64,000 bases of DNA from Bacteroidales bacterium (GTDB lineage Bacteria; Bacteroidota; Bacteroidia; Bacteroidales; ML635J-15), in the NCBI GenBank assembly GCA_017551515.1, contig JAFZLK010000017.1, forward strand, positions 1-64,000, written 5' to 3'. Position numbers and translations under genes: made by a program. This document shows positions 54,082-62,407 of this stretch, piece after piece (within the stretch, counting starts at the first letter, position 1; each line of letters starts with the position of its first letter). The notes beneath the pieces were generated by a model, which worked only from the letters and a program-made list of their open reading frames with translations, ran no database searches and was not told the DNA's origin.

Positions 54082-54942
54082 TTATCTATTTAACTTTTTG
54101 GCGTCGTAAGTATATGTAGGGTTGAATCCAAGGGCGGCTCCATCGATGAAGTAAACATATATACTGTCGGTGTAAATTGTTCCCCCTTTTAAAATGTGAT
54201 GTCCTGAATCATCATAAACTTCAATTTTCCCATCTTCATACACGTATTCTATTATTTCATTGTCCCTATTGGAAAAGGAAGATGGAACTATGTTGTATAA
54301 TCGCAATCCGCAATCCATGTATTTTTCGATAGAAAAGGACACTTTGTAGGTGGTGTCTTTCGAGTATAAACTACATCTTATTTTCCCTTCATAGTCGCCA
54401 AGCCAGCCTTCCCTGTAGTCGACACCAAAATCGTATGTTTGCGTCTTGATGCCGTTGTATATTATGTGTTTTCCATATTGTTCCCAAATGTATTCAAAGT
54501 TTATGGTGTTTCCATCGAAACTGCCACGTATTATTGGCCGGTTTTGGCTGTCACCGTTAATGAGTGTGTCACTGAACGTATTGTCGTTCTTGCAGGCGAC
54601 ATAGCAGTTGTGCCCTATACTTTCTTCGATAATGTGTAGCAGGTTGTCGCAAGAATTTACTGCGTATACTTTCAATGTAGTTTGTGATGTGTCGGTGTGC
54701 GGATTTTCGGAGTTAGTGTTGCTTGTCATAATTTTTGTGCAAGTGTATTCTCCAATCCAAGCTGCTCTCATGTCGACAGGGTCATTTAAGGTGCTGTCAA
54801 ATATGCAAGAACCGTCATCGACCTTTGCGGAGGGGTCATAGTTCTTTGCACTTGGATTGGTGCAGCCTTCTTTTTTGTTGCAACTGGCTAGCAAAACGAC
54901 AATCAACAAAATGTTTGCAATTATATAATGTATTGTTTTCAT
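54082..54942 (-). CDS. Predicted lipoprotein with GCTNPSAKNYDPSA motif
   Basis: The 286-residue product has a lipoprotein signal (LLIVVLLASC, Cys21). Next comes GCTNPSAKNYDPSAKVDDGS, a short acidic Cys-containing motif widely seen in Bacteroidota surface proteins and thought to bind calcium. The rest has two similar halves, AAWIGEYTCTKIMTSN and GWLGDYEGKIRCSLYSKDTTY, so it may be an internal duplication. Function unknown. It has its own -7 box at 54990-54997. Confidence 0.7.
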   Translation of the reverse strand: MKTIHYIIANILLIVVLLASCNKKEGCTNPSAKNYDPSAKVDDGSCIFDSTLNDPVDMRAAWIGEYTCTKIMTSNTNSENPHTDTSQTTLKVYAVNSCDNLLHIIEESIGHNCYVACKNDNTFSDTLINGDSQNRPIIRGSFDGNTINFEYIWEQYGKHIIYNGIKTQTYDFGVDYREGWLGDYEGKIRCSLYSKDTTYKVSFSIEKYMDCGLRLYNIVPSSFSNRDNEIIEYVYEDGKIEVYDDSGHHILKGGTIYTDSIYVYFIDGAALGFNPTYTYDAKKLNR

Positions 54943-54989
54943 ATTGACTATTTTATTGGGTTAATATCATTTGTTTTGTTTCAATTTTG

Positions 54990-54997
54990 CAAATATA
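54990..54997 (-). promoter_or_regulatory. -7 box of the lipoprotein gene
   Basis: Minus-strand TATATTTG matches TAnnTTTG, 47 nt before the ATG; no good -33 was seen. Confidence 0.45.
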
Positions 54998-55090
54998 TAA
55001 AAAATATTCCAAGGTCCAGTGTCCCATTTTCCTAAAAAGTGGAATTGGTGGAATAAAAAAGGATGGTGTAATACCTTCCAAATTTATTAG

Positions 55091-55101
55091 TGTCCGCTAA
55101 A
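55091..55101 (+). repeat. Solo TGTCCGCTAAA element end
   Basis: This 11-bp sequence is identical to the terminal repeat of the element at 27122-27390, in the same orientation as its left end; no matching right end was found within the 285-bp gap 54943-55227. It may be a remnant of the same element. The rest of the gap shows no gene. Confidence 0.4.
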
Positions 55102-55227
55102 TCTTAAGATGTCATTCCACTACCTTTTGTTCACGCAGCAAAGCCAGTAATGACTGATACAAAAGTCAAACTATTGTGATTCTTTTGTTAACATATATAG
55201 CTTCTCCAAAAATGGGTAATGATGATT

Positions 55228-56346
55228 TTAATTACATTTTGGCAATGTGTTAACGATTAACATAGAGTTTGCCCCAACTTCAATAGTTCCGACAATCTCA
55301 AAGATTTCAGCATTAATATACATAGCATTACCATTATTGATATTAATAGAAGTTCCTACGGGTATATAAACATTTTCTCCAATATATGATTTGTTATCAG
55401 TAAAACTAGTAATATTTACCGTTGAATTAGAGAAATAACATGATTTATATTCTTGAATTTCATTTTCAATTGTCCAATGGACTCTTCCCAGTTGTTCTGG
55501 TGTAATTGCATCAAGACCACTATAATCCATAAGATTATTACTGCATATTATATTTTCGTCCCAAGCATCACAGCACGGATCATAACTATAATTGTTAATA
55601 ATTTCATTACGGGAAGGAGTGTCTGAGCAGTAATCATCTTCATTAGCGCATGCACCATTGCCTGTTAGTAACGTATGTTTAAGACTAAAATTATGACCAA
55701 TCTCGTGATTTAATGTTTGCGCATTAACCCATAAACCAGTTTCTATTCCTCTCCCATTTCCAATATCACCTAAATATTTTTCCCACGCGCCCTTTATCTC
55801 AACCCATCTATATCCATCCATATTTGCATGTCCACCACCAACTGTTCCGTTTGAATTGTTGAAAAATACATTTATACATTCTCCTTTATTTTCTCCGTAT
55901 GTTCCATTTGGTATGGAAGGATAAAAATAATAATTGTTGTTTTCATGAAAAAATACTCCATTCAGAACATACCTATATTTTCGTGCAATTACATTTGTTG
56001 AATTATTAGGAGGCAAATGCATCTGACTATTAGTGGAAAGCCTATAATTTGCTGTTTTTATTAATTGTTCAGCATAGTCATATCCCGTGTAATTAGAATT
56101 GCTATTGCCATCATTGGTCTTTGTAAAATTTCCAGGATAATCGGGATGATTCGGACTCCTAAGCATATAATGGATATTTACTCTTATATATTTTATTGGA
56201 GTATTACTATCAGGAATATAATCCGAGGAATTTGGAATATTTGATGATGTTTTTGATTCTTCTTCAGAAATATAATATTCGAATTGTCCGTATGAGCAAA
56301 TAGACACTACAAAAATTTGAAATATCATAAATAATACTTTTTTCAT
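55228..56346 (-). CDS. Secreted M43-family zinc metalloprotease
   Basis: The 372 residues have a signal peptide (VLFMIFQIFVVSICSYGQ) and the metzincin motif HEIGHNFSLKHT (His214, Glu215, His218, His224), with Met273 in NLMDYSG as the Met-turn. The Cys-containing C-x-D-x-x-C-S-D-T-P stretch (about 233-243) fits pappalysin-like M43 enzymes. It should cut proteins outside the cell. After the catalytic part is a strand-rich tail (SFTDNKSYIGENVYI). No T9SS signature is evident at the end, though it is short. It is the last of three genes after 57290-58351 and 56352-57275, 5 bp from the latter. Confidence 0.85.
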   Translation of the reverse strand: MKKVLFMIFQIFVVSICSYGQFEYYISEEESKTSSNIPNSSDYIPDSNTPIKYIRVNIHYMLRSPNHPDYPGNFTKTNDGNSNSNYTGYDYAEQLIKTANYRLSTNSQMHLPPNNSTNVIARKYRYVLNGVFFHENNNYYFYPSIPNGTYGENKGECINVFFNNSNGTVGGGHANMDGYRWVEIKGAWEKYLGDIGNGRGIETGLWVNAQTLNHEIGHNFSLKHTLLTGNGACANEDDYCSDTPSRNEIINNYSYDPCCDAWDENIICSNNLMDYSGLDAITPEQLGRVHWTIENEIQEYKSCYFSNSTVNITSFTDNKSYIGENVYIPVGTSININNGNAMYINAEIFEIVGTIEVGANSMLIVNTLPKCN

Positions 56347-56351
56347 ATTCT

Positions 56352-57275
56352 CTAATTTTTACTCACCTTAAATGTGTAAATACCAAACTCTTTCTTGTAA
56401 ACCTTTATTACGTAAAGCCCTGCTTGATAATTATCCATATTAAACGATACAGAACATTCCGCTGTTGTAGCGTAGAGTTTTTCTCCCAATGAATTGTACA
56501 GCTCTGCGCAAAATGCCCCACCATACTGACCGTCATCAGAAATTATCACAAAATCATCAACCGGATTGGGATACACTGTAAACTTTATGTCGGAAACTTC
56601 CTGAATATTAGCATTTATCACAGAGTCACATTCAACATCGTGATGAAAACGATCCCACCATTCATTCCTGTACGAAATATCAACGTCGTTGTAGCACCTA
56701 AGTCCAGTATATGCAAAATGCTCGTCAAATCCACAATTCGGTGCATAAATAAAATCCATCTCACTTCCAACCCTTTCTACTATACGCTCGGTCCTTGGAT
56801 CATAGCTACCCATCTCCTCGGAATATGGTGTGTATGTAATATATTGCACCTTCAGATTGATACCATTGACATTCAACGAGGATACGGAATCGATAATTAC
56901 GGGAGACACTGAATCGCAGAAATTTATATATAGGACTTCTGTTTTTAGTGTATCACCAGCATTCAGGTTAAAATCGTACATCAACTTGAAATTCTCACCA
57001 GTCCAATGATAAACCATTGAGTTGGACTCATGTACAATCAATAGATTGCCGACAGATTCATTTCCATTGTAGCGCACGGTTCTTACATTGATAATTTTTG
57101 CTATAGTATCGTTTATTAAAGTGTCGTTTCCTACTGAATATTTTACATATCCATGTGCAGTAAGGCCGAATTCTTGCAAGTTGAATGTCCAAGTTGCTCC
57201 ATTAGGATACCAATTCTGTGCTAAAGACACATTATACAGAAATACAATAAACAGAAGCAAAACACTATTTTTCAT
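56352..57275 (-). CDS. T9SS-sorted secreted protein of unknown function
   Basis: The 307-residue product has a signal peptide (SVLLLFIVFLYNVSLAQ), a body with WYPNGATWTFNLQEFGLTAHGY and TERIVERVGSEMDFIYAPNCG, and a T9SS type A sorting domain from about residue 230 (IKFTVYPNPVDDFVIISDD, then YQAGLYVIKVYKKEF). The sorting domain directs export and attachment. The body is a Bacteroidota-specific domain often seen in such cargo; its role is unknown. It lies 14 bp after the S74 gene and 5 bp before the M43 gene. Confidence 0.85.
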   Translation of the reverse strand: MKNSVLLLFIVFLYNVSLAQNWYPNGATWTFNLQEFGLTAHGYVKYSVGNDTLINDTIAKIINVRTVRYNGNESVGNLLIVHESNSMVYHWTGENFKLMYDFNLNAGDTLKTEVLYINFCDSVSPVIIDSVSSLNVNGINLKVQYITYTPYSEEMGSYDPRTERIVERVGSEMDFIYAPNCGFDEHFAYTGLRCYNDVDISYRNEWWDRFHHDVECDSVINANIQEVSDIKFTVYPNPVDDFVIISDDGQYGGAFCAELYNSLGEKLYATTAECSVSFNMDNYQAGLYVIKVYKKEFGIYTFKVSKN

Positions 57276-57289
57276 AATGAAACCTCCAA

Positions 57290-58351
57290 TTATTTAGTCA
57301 GAATCATTCTCTTACTATCTATTTCTCTTCCGTCCACAATCAAGGAATATATATACATTCCTGCTGGCAGTTCAGATGCGTTAATTGTTACGGAACCATT
57401 ACCCTTTGCAGAAACCTGCATTTGTTTCTTAAGTCCCCCCTGCATATCGAATATTAACAATGAAGCTTGTCCTGTATTGTTCGGAACATAATATTTGATT
57501 TCGGTTTCGCTGCTGAATGGATTCGGGGCGTTCTGGTATAATGTCGCTTCTTGAATGGTATTACCCGTACTATTATTATTTTCCAAGGTACTCTTCTCTC
57601 TTATCTCAAGTTCCCAGTTTGCGGATTTCAGTATATCAATTTCCTCGCGCAATTCCTTCATTGCTTCTACCATTACTGGTATCAAAGAAATATAGTCTAT
57701 GCCTAAATATCCATCATTGTCTTCCCTTACGAGTTCGGGAAATACCTCACGAAGTTCCTGAGCAATGAAACCATAGTTTTCATTTTGCTCTAGTTCTTCT
57801 CTATTGGATTGGTCGTCCCTTATGGTATTTAGTTTTGCTTCATCGGTAATGCCCTGTGTATCTATTTCATTTATGTGCAAATCAGGCAAATATTTCCTAT
57901 ATGCGACTCCATTCAGTTGACTTAACTTGTCCATTGTACTTTGTAGTGGTCTTACTTCACTTTTAAGCCTTCTGTCAGATGAAATTACTATTGTCCCGTA
58001 AGAAGCAATAGTACCATGCACAGTAAGCTTAAATGAAGGAGATCCTGTGCCAACACCAATGTTACCGTTGTTTTTTAGGAATAGTTTGTAATTTCCATCA
58101 TTTGTGGATGGATACGGTTTCCAAAAGTTAAGCCCCTTATTAGTCCCATTATTATCATCCCAATATTCAATCGCCCACTCACCATTATTAGGTGTTGCGT
58201 AATTGCAATTGCCAAATGTAAGGTATTTGTATGCTCCGTACCCTATCTGTATTGCCCCGTCACTTCTTACACGAAAACTTTGTGCATTAAGAATTGATTG
58301 ATTAAGCAATAACGCACACATAAAAACACCTACTAAAAAAACTTTTTTCAT
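57290..58351 (-). CDS. S74 tail-spike-type chaperone domain protein with T9SS tail
   Basis: The 353 residues have a signal peptide (VFLVGVFMCALLLNQSILNAQ), a short repeat region (GNIGVGTGSPSFKLTVHG, typical of tail-fibre-like repeats), then the peptidase S74 intramolecular chaperone signature SSDRRLKSEVRPLQ (about 124-137) with NYGFIAQELREVFPELV, and a T9SS type A tail (ATLYQNAPNPFSSETEIKYY). S74 domains trimerise phage fibres and then cut themselves off. In a T9SS protein it may do the same for a surface fibre. First gene of a three-gene operon with its own promoter. Confidence 0.85.
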   Translation of the reverse strand: MKKVFLVGVFMCALLLNQSILNAQSFRVRSDGAIQIGYGAYKYLTFGNCNYATPNNGEWAIEYWDDNNGTNKGLNFWKPYPSTNDGNYKLFLKNNGNIGVGTGSPSFKLTVHGTIASYGTIVISSDRRLKSEVRPLQSTMDKLSQLNGVAYRKYLPDLHINEIDTQGITDEAKLNTIRDDQSNREELEQNENYGFIAQELREVFPELVREDNDGYLGIDYISLIPVMVEAMKELREEIDILKSANWELEIREKSTLENNNSTGNTIQEATLYQNAPNPFSSETEIKYYVPNNTGQASLLIFDMQGGLKKQMQVSAKGNGSVTINASELPAGMYIYSLIVDGREIDSKRMILTK

Positions 58352-58379
58352 GACTGTAAAAATTTAGGAATTAACAGCG

Positions 58380-58413
58380 CAAATATAGAAACTTTTCCAA
58401 TACGAAATGCAAA
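58380..58413 (-). promoter_or_regulatory. Promoter of the S74/T9SS/M43 operon
   Basis: Minus-strand TATATTTG (58387-58380) is a perfect -7 box; TTTG (58413-58410) lies 22 nt upstream. Confidence 0.6.
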
Positions 58414-58679
58414 AATCTTAGGACTTTTTTACAAAAAACACATAATATACTAAGTGTCATCCTGTTGTGAGGAGAAAAAAAATCTTTTAATTATGAATAT
58501 TTTAGATACAAAGCTGATATTTGCGCAATTTATAAGCTATATAATTATAGTAAAATAAATTTTAATAATTTATTAAAATAATAAAATCCGGGAAAATTGG
58601 CGATAAAATAGTTTTTTTTAGAGACGAAACGGCAATATTTTTGCATGAATGCAGAAGAATGAAACAAAAAATCCACAAC

Positions 58680-58750
58680 CCAAGCAGTTGGCTTCGCCTT
58701 TTTTCGCTTCGCCGTTTGAATGGCTTCGCTGTTTCTAATTGTTTCTGGTT
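58680..58750 (+). repeat. Short GTTTC mini-hairpin array
   Basis: GGCTTCGCC, CGCTTCGCCG, GGCTTCGCTG and GTTTCTAATTGTTTCTGG occur close together in forward orientation, adjoining the palindromic element at 58755. Same family as at 24591-24876. Confidence 0.6.
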
Positions 58751-58754
58751 ATAT

Positions 58755-58939
58755 AACCCAAATAGGTCATTAGTAAGAAGTTATGTGTGGTCACGCTTGT
58801 AACAAATTGATTTAAAGACTGTTATAAGCACATTTTTCTAATGGCGGTCATTAGAAAATTTGAATTTCAAATGTCTATATAACAATAACTTACAAGGCTG
58901 ACCACAACTTTATATATTCCCTAATGACCAATTTGGGTT
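58755..58939. mobile_element. Palindromic MITE-like element
   Basis: The 185-bp element begins AACCCAAATAGGTCATTAG and ends with its inverse, differing at one base. The arms continue inward with matching blocks TGTGGTCA, CTTGTAA and TGTTATA...ACATTT, and the centre is a perfect 10-bp hairpin TTTTCTAATG / CATTAGAAAA with loop GCGGT (58834-58858). No ORF fits; no clean target duplication was found. It is inserted at the 3' side of the small ORF 58890-59000. Confidence 0.65.
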
Positions 58940-59000
58940 TAACCTTGCCTGTTGCTTCGCAATTCTCGGTTTTTACTTCGGTCTGTATTTCGTTTTCCAT
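58890..59000 (-). pseudogene. Small ORF truncated and re-ended by the palindromic element
   Basis: A 36-residue frame starts at ATG 59000 behind a good -7 box. Its first 20 residues (MENEIQTEVKTENCEATGKV) precede the element; residues 21-36 (KPKLVIREYIKLWSAL) and the stop are encoded by the element's right arm. The likely history is insertion into an originally longer gene. The original product cannot be named. Confidence 0.45.
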
Positions 59001-59021
59001 GTCTGTTCTGGATTAGCGGAG

Positions 59022-59029
59022 CAAAGGTA
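59022..59029 (-). promoter_or_regulatory. -7 box of the truncated small ORF
   Basis: Minus-strand TACCTTTG matches TAnnTTTG 21 nt before ATG 59000, supporting that this was a real gene start. Confidence 0.5.
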
Positions 59030-59114
59030 CAAAAAATATGCAGTTGCGTAAAACAGTGTGACATTTATGCATATTCATATAAAGTACGACGGCAATTTCT
59101 TCTATGCTCTATGA

Positions 59115-59239
59115 TTAATAATCGTTCCCTTTTTTGCTTAATTAAATTACAAAATCAGCCCTCTGTAAATCAATAATATAGCGCAAAATTATACCAATTT
59201 TTACTTAATTAAAAAGAAAATCGTTCCCATTTGATAAAA
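59115..59239. repeat. ~120-bp direct repeat, left copy
   Basis: This AT-rich unit is about nine-tenths identical to 60910-61030. Each copy starts with AATCGTTCCC-type sequence, includes TTAATTAA palindromes near both ends and the shared core CAGCCCTCTGTAAATCA, and ends with another ATCGTTCCC/ATCATTCCC. Together the copies bracket the gene 59261-60913. Confidence 0.85.
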
Positions 59240-59244
59240 ATAAT

Positions 59245-59252
59245 TATTTTTG
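59245..59252 (+). promoter_or_regulatory. -7 box of the AlbA_2 gene
   Basis: TATTTTTG matches TAnnTTTG; transcription would begin close to ATG 59261. An in-frame TTG at 59231 would lie upstream of the transcript, so it is rejected as a start. Confidence 0.55.
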
Positions 59253-59260
59253 CAACGAAA

Positions 59261-60913
59261 ATGGAACTGAAAATGGAACTGAAAATAGAGAACCTAAAGA
59301 TATTGCGAGAAAAAGAAGACCATGTAGAGTTTAAGGAGGCAAAACATAATTATCCGTTTGCCGGTGGTCAAAAGTCTGACCCTCGAGAAAGAAGGCGTTG
59401 TGTTCTTGGTTATATCGTGGCACTGGCAAACGAACTTGGCGGTATGCTTGTGTTAGGCATGGACGACAACTATCCGCACAAGGTTGTGGGAACTGATTTC
59501 GCATTAAACTCGGTGGGTAATCTTGAAGATGAAATCTACGAGAGACTTCACATAAGAGTGCGAACTGAAGAAATTTTTGATGACGGCAAACGGATTCTTG
59601 TTATACATGTACCGTCACGACCGATAGGGAAAGCTCTGCGCTTCGAGGGTGTTCCGCTTATGCGCGTTGGTGAAAGTCTGCGCGAAATGGACGATGCTGA
59701 GTACTTTAACATAATTTCCGAACAAGACCCTGATTTCTCTGATAAAATATGTCACGGACTTTCTATCGCCGACTTGGACGAAAACGCAATAAATAGGATG
59801 AGGGCGCTGATTGCCGAAAAGCGCAAGAGAGGAGATTTTCTTGCCATGCCGAAGCGACAATTGCTTTCCGATTTGCGCCTTTTGTCGCCAGATGGACACC
59901 TGAAATACGCCGCGCTGATTTTGTTGGGCAAGAGCGAATGTATTGCAAACTATCTTCCAAATAATAATGTGGTGGTGGAATACAGGAATTCCCGCGATTC
60001 GGTACGGTACGATGCACGGAAGGAGTTTCGCCTGCCGTTGTTCCTTGCAATTGATGAAATATGGGGTTATGTCAACCAGCCAGCAAGCAATCCGCTTTTA
60101 CACGTGAAAGACATGCCTTATATTATAGATGTTCCGGCATTGAACGAGGAAACAATCCGTGAAGCGATAATAAATGCAATGATACACCGCAGTTTCCAGA
60201 TTTCGGGTGACATTTTCATTCGCCAGTTCCCAGACGGCATAGAGATTTCAAATCCGGGAGGGTTTCCATACGGAGTGAATACAGACAACATATTGACGGT
60301 AAACAGTTCGCCAAGAAGCAGACTGATGGCCGAAGTGGTAGAAAAAACAGGTCTTATAGAGCGTAGTGGTCAGGGGGTGGACATAATGTATGCCAATTGT
60401 GTGAAAGAAGGAAAACCTCTGCCCGACTACAGCAGGTCAGACGACTTTCAGGTTACGCTCAGACTTCATTCCGTGATTAAGGACGATGCATTCTATCTGT
60501 TTGTGCGTGACATTCTCAACGACTACGAAGCAGAGAAACAAATGAACACCTTTGACTGGCTGACATTACACTATGTTTGGGCTGGAAATATTTCTTTGGT
60601 GTACGAAGATTCTGTAAATAAACTTCTTGACATGGGACTTATCGTACACGACGAATACTTCAAATATGTTTTAGGGGACGCATATATTGAGAAATTGGTG
60701 CCAGTCAAGCCAGAAGGTGTGGCAAACCGCAATTTGTCCATTGTATATTACACGACAAAAAGGAACGGCAACGCTTCCATGTCCGATTATGTAAAGTCGT
60801 TTGAAGGCATACTAACACAAAAGCAAGTGCGTACTATGATTAACAAATTGTATGATTCTGGTATTTTATCATCATCGGGCAAAGCAAGAGCTACACGATA
60901 TACATGGATTTAA
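59261..60913 (+). CDS. AlbA_2 / RecG-type ATPase-like putative DNA-binding protein
   Basis: The 550 residues belong to the Schlafen-AlbA_2 (AAA_4-type) family. The N-terminal AlbA_2 domain has HVEFKEAKHNYPFAGG, ALANELGGMLVLGMDD and LRFEGVPLMRVGES (about 20-150). The middle has the HATPase_c_4-like part EETIREAIINAMIHRSFQISG, DGIEISNPGGFPYGV and GLIERSGQGVDIMY (about 300-380). A C-terminal winged helix follows (LTQKQVRTMINKLYDSGIL). Such proteins are common in accessory regions and are annotated as transcriptional regulators or helicase-like; activity is unproven. ATG 59261 is chosen; 59273 (in the repeat ATGGAACTGAAA) is an alternative. The stop TAA lies in the right-hand copy of the flanking direct repeat. 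Confidence 0.82.
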   Translation: MELKMELKIENLKILREKEDHVEFKEAKHNYPFAGGQKSDPRERRRCVLGYIVALANELGGMLVLGMDDNYPHKVVGTDFALNSVGNLEDEIYERLHIRVRTEEIFDDGKRILVIHVPSRPIGKALRFEGVPLMRVGESLREMDDAEYFNIISEQDPDFSDKICHGLSIADLDENAINRMRALIAEKRKRGDFLAMPKRQLLSDLRLLSPDGHLKYAALILLGKSECIANYLPNNNVVVEYRNSRDSVRYDARKEFRLPLFLAIDEIWGYVNQPASNPLLHVKDMPYIIDVPALNEETIREAIINAMIHRSFQISGDIFIRQFPDGIEISNPGGFPYGVNTDNILTVNSSPRSRLMAEVVEKTGLIERSGQGVDIMYANCVKEGKPLPDYSRSDDFQVTLRLHSVIKDDAFYLFVRDILNDYEAEKQMNTFDWLTLHYVWAGNISLVYEDSVNKLLDMGLIVHDEYFKYVLGDAYIEKLVPVKPEGVANRNLSIVYYTTKRNGNASMSDYVKSFEGILTQKQVRTMINKLYDSGILSSSGKARATRYTWI

Positions 60914-61030
60914 TAATCGTTCCCTTTTATGCTTAATTAATCCACAAATCAGCCCTCTGTAAATCAGTAATATAGCACAAATTATACCAATTTTTACTTA
61001 ATTAAAAAGAGAATCATTCCCTTTTGTAAA
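60910..61030. repeat. ~120-bp direct repeat, right copy
   Basis: Right copy of the repeat at 59115-59239, beginning TTAATAATCGTTCCC and providing the stop codon of the AlbA_2 gene. The boundary with the neighbouring non-coding sequence is gradual. Confidence 0.85.
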
Positions 61031-61040
61031 AAGGGGCATT
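61019..61040 (+). terminator. Weak bidirectional terminator candidate
   Basis: CCCTTTT (61019-61025) pairs with AAAAGGG (61029-61035) around a 3-nt loop. The following T tract is short, so function is uncertain. It lies between the AlbA_2 gene and the convergent ClbS-like gene. Confidence 0.3.
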
Positions 61041-61078
61041 TTGTAAAAAAAAGTCCAAATTGGGTGTTCTATGTTTCC

Positions 61079-61612
61079 CTACCCCTTCTTGCAACTTTTC
61101 TGATGCATCTTCAGTATTTTCACGGCCTGTCCGTAAGGGACAACGCTTAAAAAATATGCGGACATGTTGGTGGTGTAGGTGCTTTTGTAGAAACCCTTGG
61201 TGAACAGATCCTCCTCCGAAAAACTTTCGGCAAGACGATACATTTCATCGTGTGTCTGCCGTAGGAGATTTCTCGCTTCCGCCAAGGTGGTGCTTTGATG
61301 CTTCTCCAGCAGTGCTTTCTCCATCTCAAGATAGTTTTTGCGGTACTCTTCGGGGAGATAGTCCTTGGGGTGACCGTCGCGAATGTTCTGCACGAATATG
61401 CGCATCAGCACCTGCCACTCGTGGATATGGACAAGCAAGTCGCGGAGACAACGGTCGTTCTGCCAGCGAACACCGCATTTCTTGGGGTCGGAGACGAAGG
61501 TAAATGGCGCTGTTTGTTCCGCCTCGCTCATCTTCGCAATCTGTTCATTTAGTTGAGCATAGCCATCGGTAATGGCAGAAAGTAGTTCTTGTTTTGTGGT
61601 TGGATATGCCAT
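61079..61612 (-). CDS. ClbS/DfsB-family (DinB-like) protein
   Basis: The 177 residues match the ClbS/DfsB four-helix family: MAYPTTKQELLSAITDGYAQL at the start, RDLLVHIHEWQVLMRIFV (about 57-74) and the C-terminal TTNMSAYFLSVVPYGQAVKILKMHQ. ClbS protects cells from the genotoxin colibactin by hydrolysing it; most relatives have no known substrate, and there is no colibactin locus here. ATG 61612 gives a standard start. It is expressed apart from its neighbours, as far as spacing shows. Confidence 0.88.
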   Translation of the reverse strand: MAYPTTKQELLSAITDGYAQLNEQIAKMSEAEQTAPFTFVSDPKKCGVRWQNDRCLRDLLVHIHEWQVLMRIFVQNIRDGHPKDYLPEEYRKNYLEMEKALLEKHQSTTLAEARNLLRQTHDEMYRLAESFSEEDLFTKGFYKSTYTTNMSAYFLSVVPYGQAVKILKMHQKSCKKG

Positions 61613-61732
61613 AGTGATTCTGTTGATTCGTTAGTATTAATGAGTTTTTAAAGGTGCAAGTATAGTCATTTTTCAAAAAATGTTAGCGATGTATAGAACT
61701 TTTTATTCCAACTAAACTGTAAACAAGGAAAA

Positions 61733-62368
61733 TTACTCCGTCCCGAAAAGGAAGCGATGAAAGAGTATTTTTGCGGATTCTGCTCCAATCATCTTGCTGA
61801 CAACCCTGAATGTGGGGCCATCGTTGATGAGACCATCCACGTATGTTCTGTTTTTGGCGGTCTTGGTGGAGCGGTCAACGTCGCGAGCAGAAACAAAGAT
61901 GTCCAGATATGATGAAATCATCTCCGTTGCCAATGCCGATAGTATAGAGGCGTTTCCAACTTTGCTGAGGGTTGGCGGAAGTTTAAGATTATCGTACCAC
62001 GCTGGTTTCATCTGCTTGTCCTTCAGGTCACTATATTTTTCTTTCACCGTCAGCATTGCCGAGAGGTCAACAGGTTCCACCAATGTGTCGTACGCCTCCA
62101 CCAGCAGAGTGCGTTTCCACAGCGCGGAAATAAGGTCGTAAGAAAGAAGCGGCATATCCTTGGCGTAGGGCGTGCATATCAGCGTATCCATCTTCATCAT
62201 ACCGAACATAGCTTTCATCGTGAGATGAGAAACGCAGGCACAACTATTCCAGTCGTACGACTGCAACCAAAACTTCATCCCATTGCCAGAAAAGGACTGC
62301 CAAGGTGTTACATCCTTGGGAACAAGTTCCCCGTTTTTGGAAAAAAGTTCAAATAACGAGCTATTCAT
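61733..62368 (-). CDS. Protein of unknown function
   Basis: I do not recognise the family with confidence. The 211-residue product is cytosolic in appearance (no signal peptide or membrane helix). Notable stretches are WNSCACVSHLTMKAMFGMMKMDTLIC and KDMPLLSYDLISALWKRTLLVEAYDT, with a distant look of ferredoxin-dependent bilin-reductase-like folds (a PLxxYDL segment), which I hold only as a weak possibility. Its neighbours are a membrane protein (40 bp upstream) and the ClbS-like gene downstream. A shared operon with the flavodoxin-like gene is possible. Confidence 0.55.
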   Translation of the reverse strand: MNSSLFELFSKNGELVPKDVTPWQSFSGNGMKFWLQSYDWNSCACVSHLTMKAMFGMMKMDTLICTPYAKDMPLLSYDLISALWKRTLLVEAYDTLVEPVDLSAMLTVKEKYSDLKDKQMKPAWYDNLKLPPTLSKVGNASILSALATEMISSYLDIFVSARDVDRSTKTAKNRTYVDGLINDGPTFRVVSKMIGAESAKILFHRFLFGTE

Positions 62369-62407
62369 ATAAAATCTTTTAGTAAAGGCTCTGTTTCAAT
62401 TTGTTAA

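Noticed and set aside
58753..58943. TA target-site duplication of the palindromic element
   Set aside because: Both flanks are AT-rich and no boundary choice gives the same dinucleotide on both sides.
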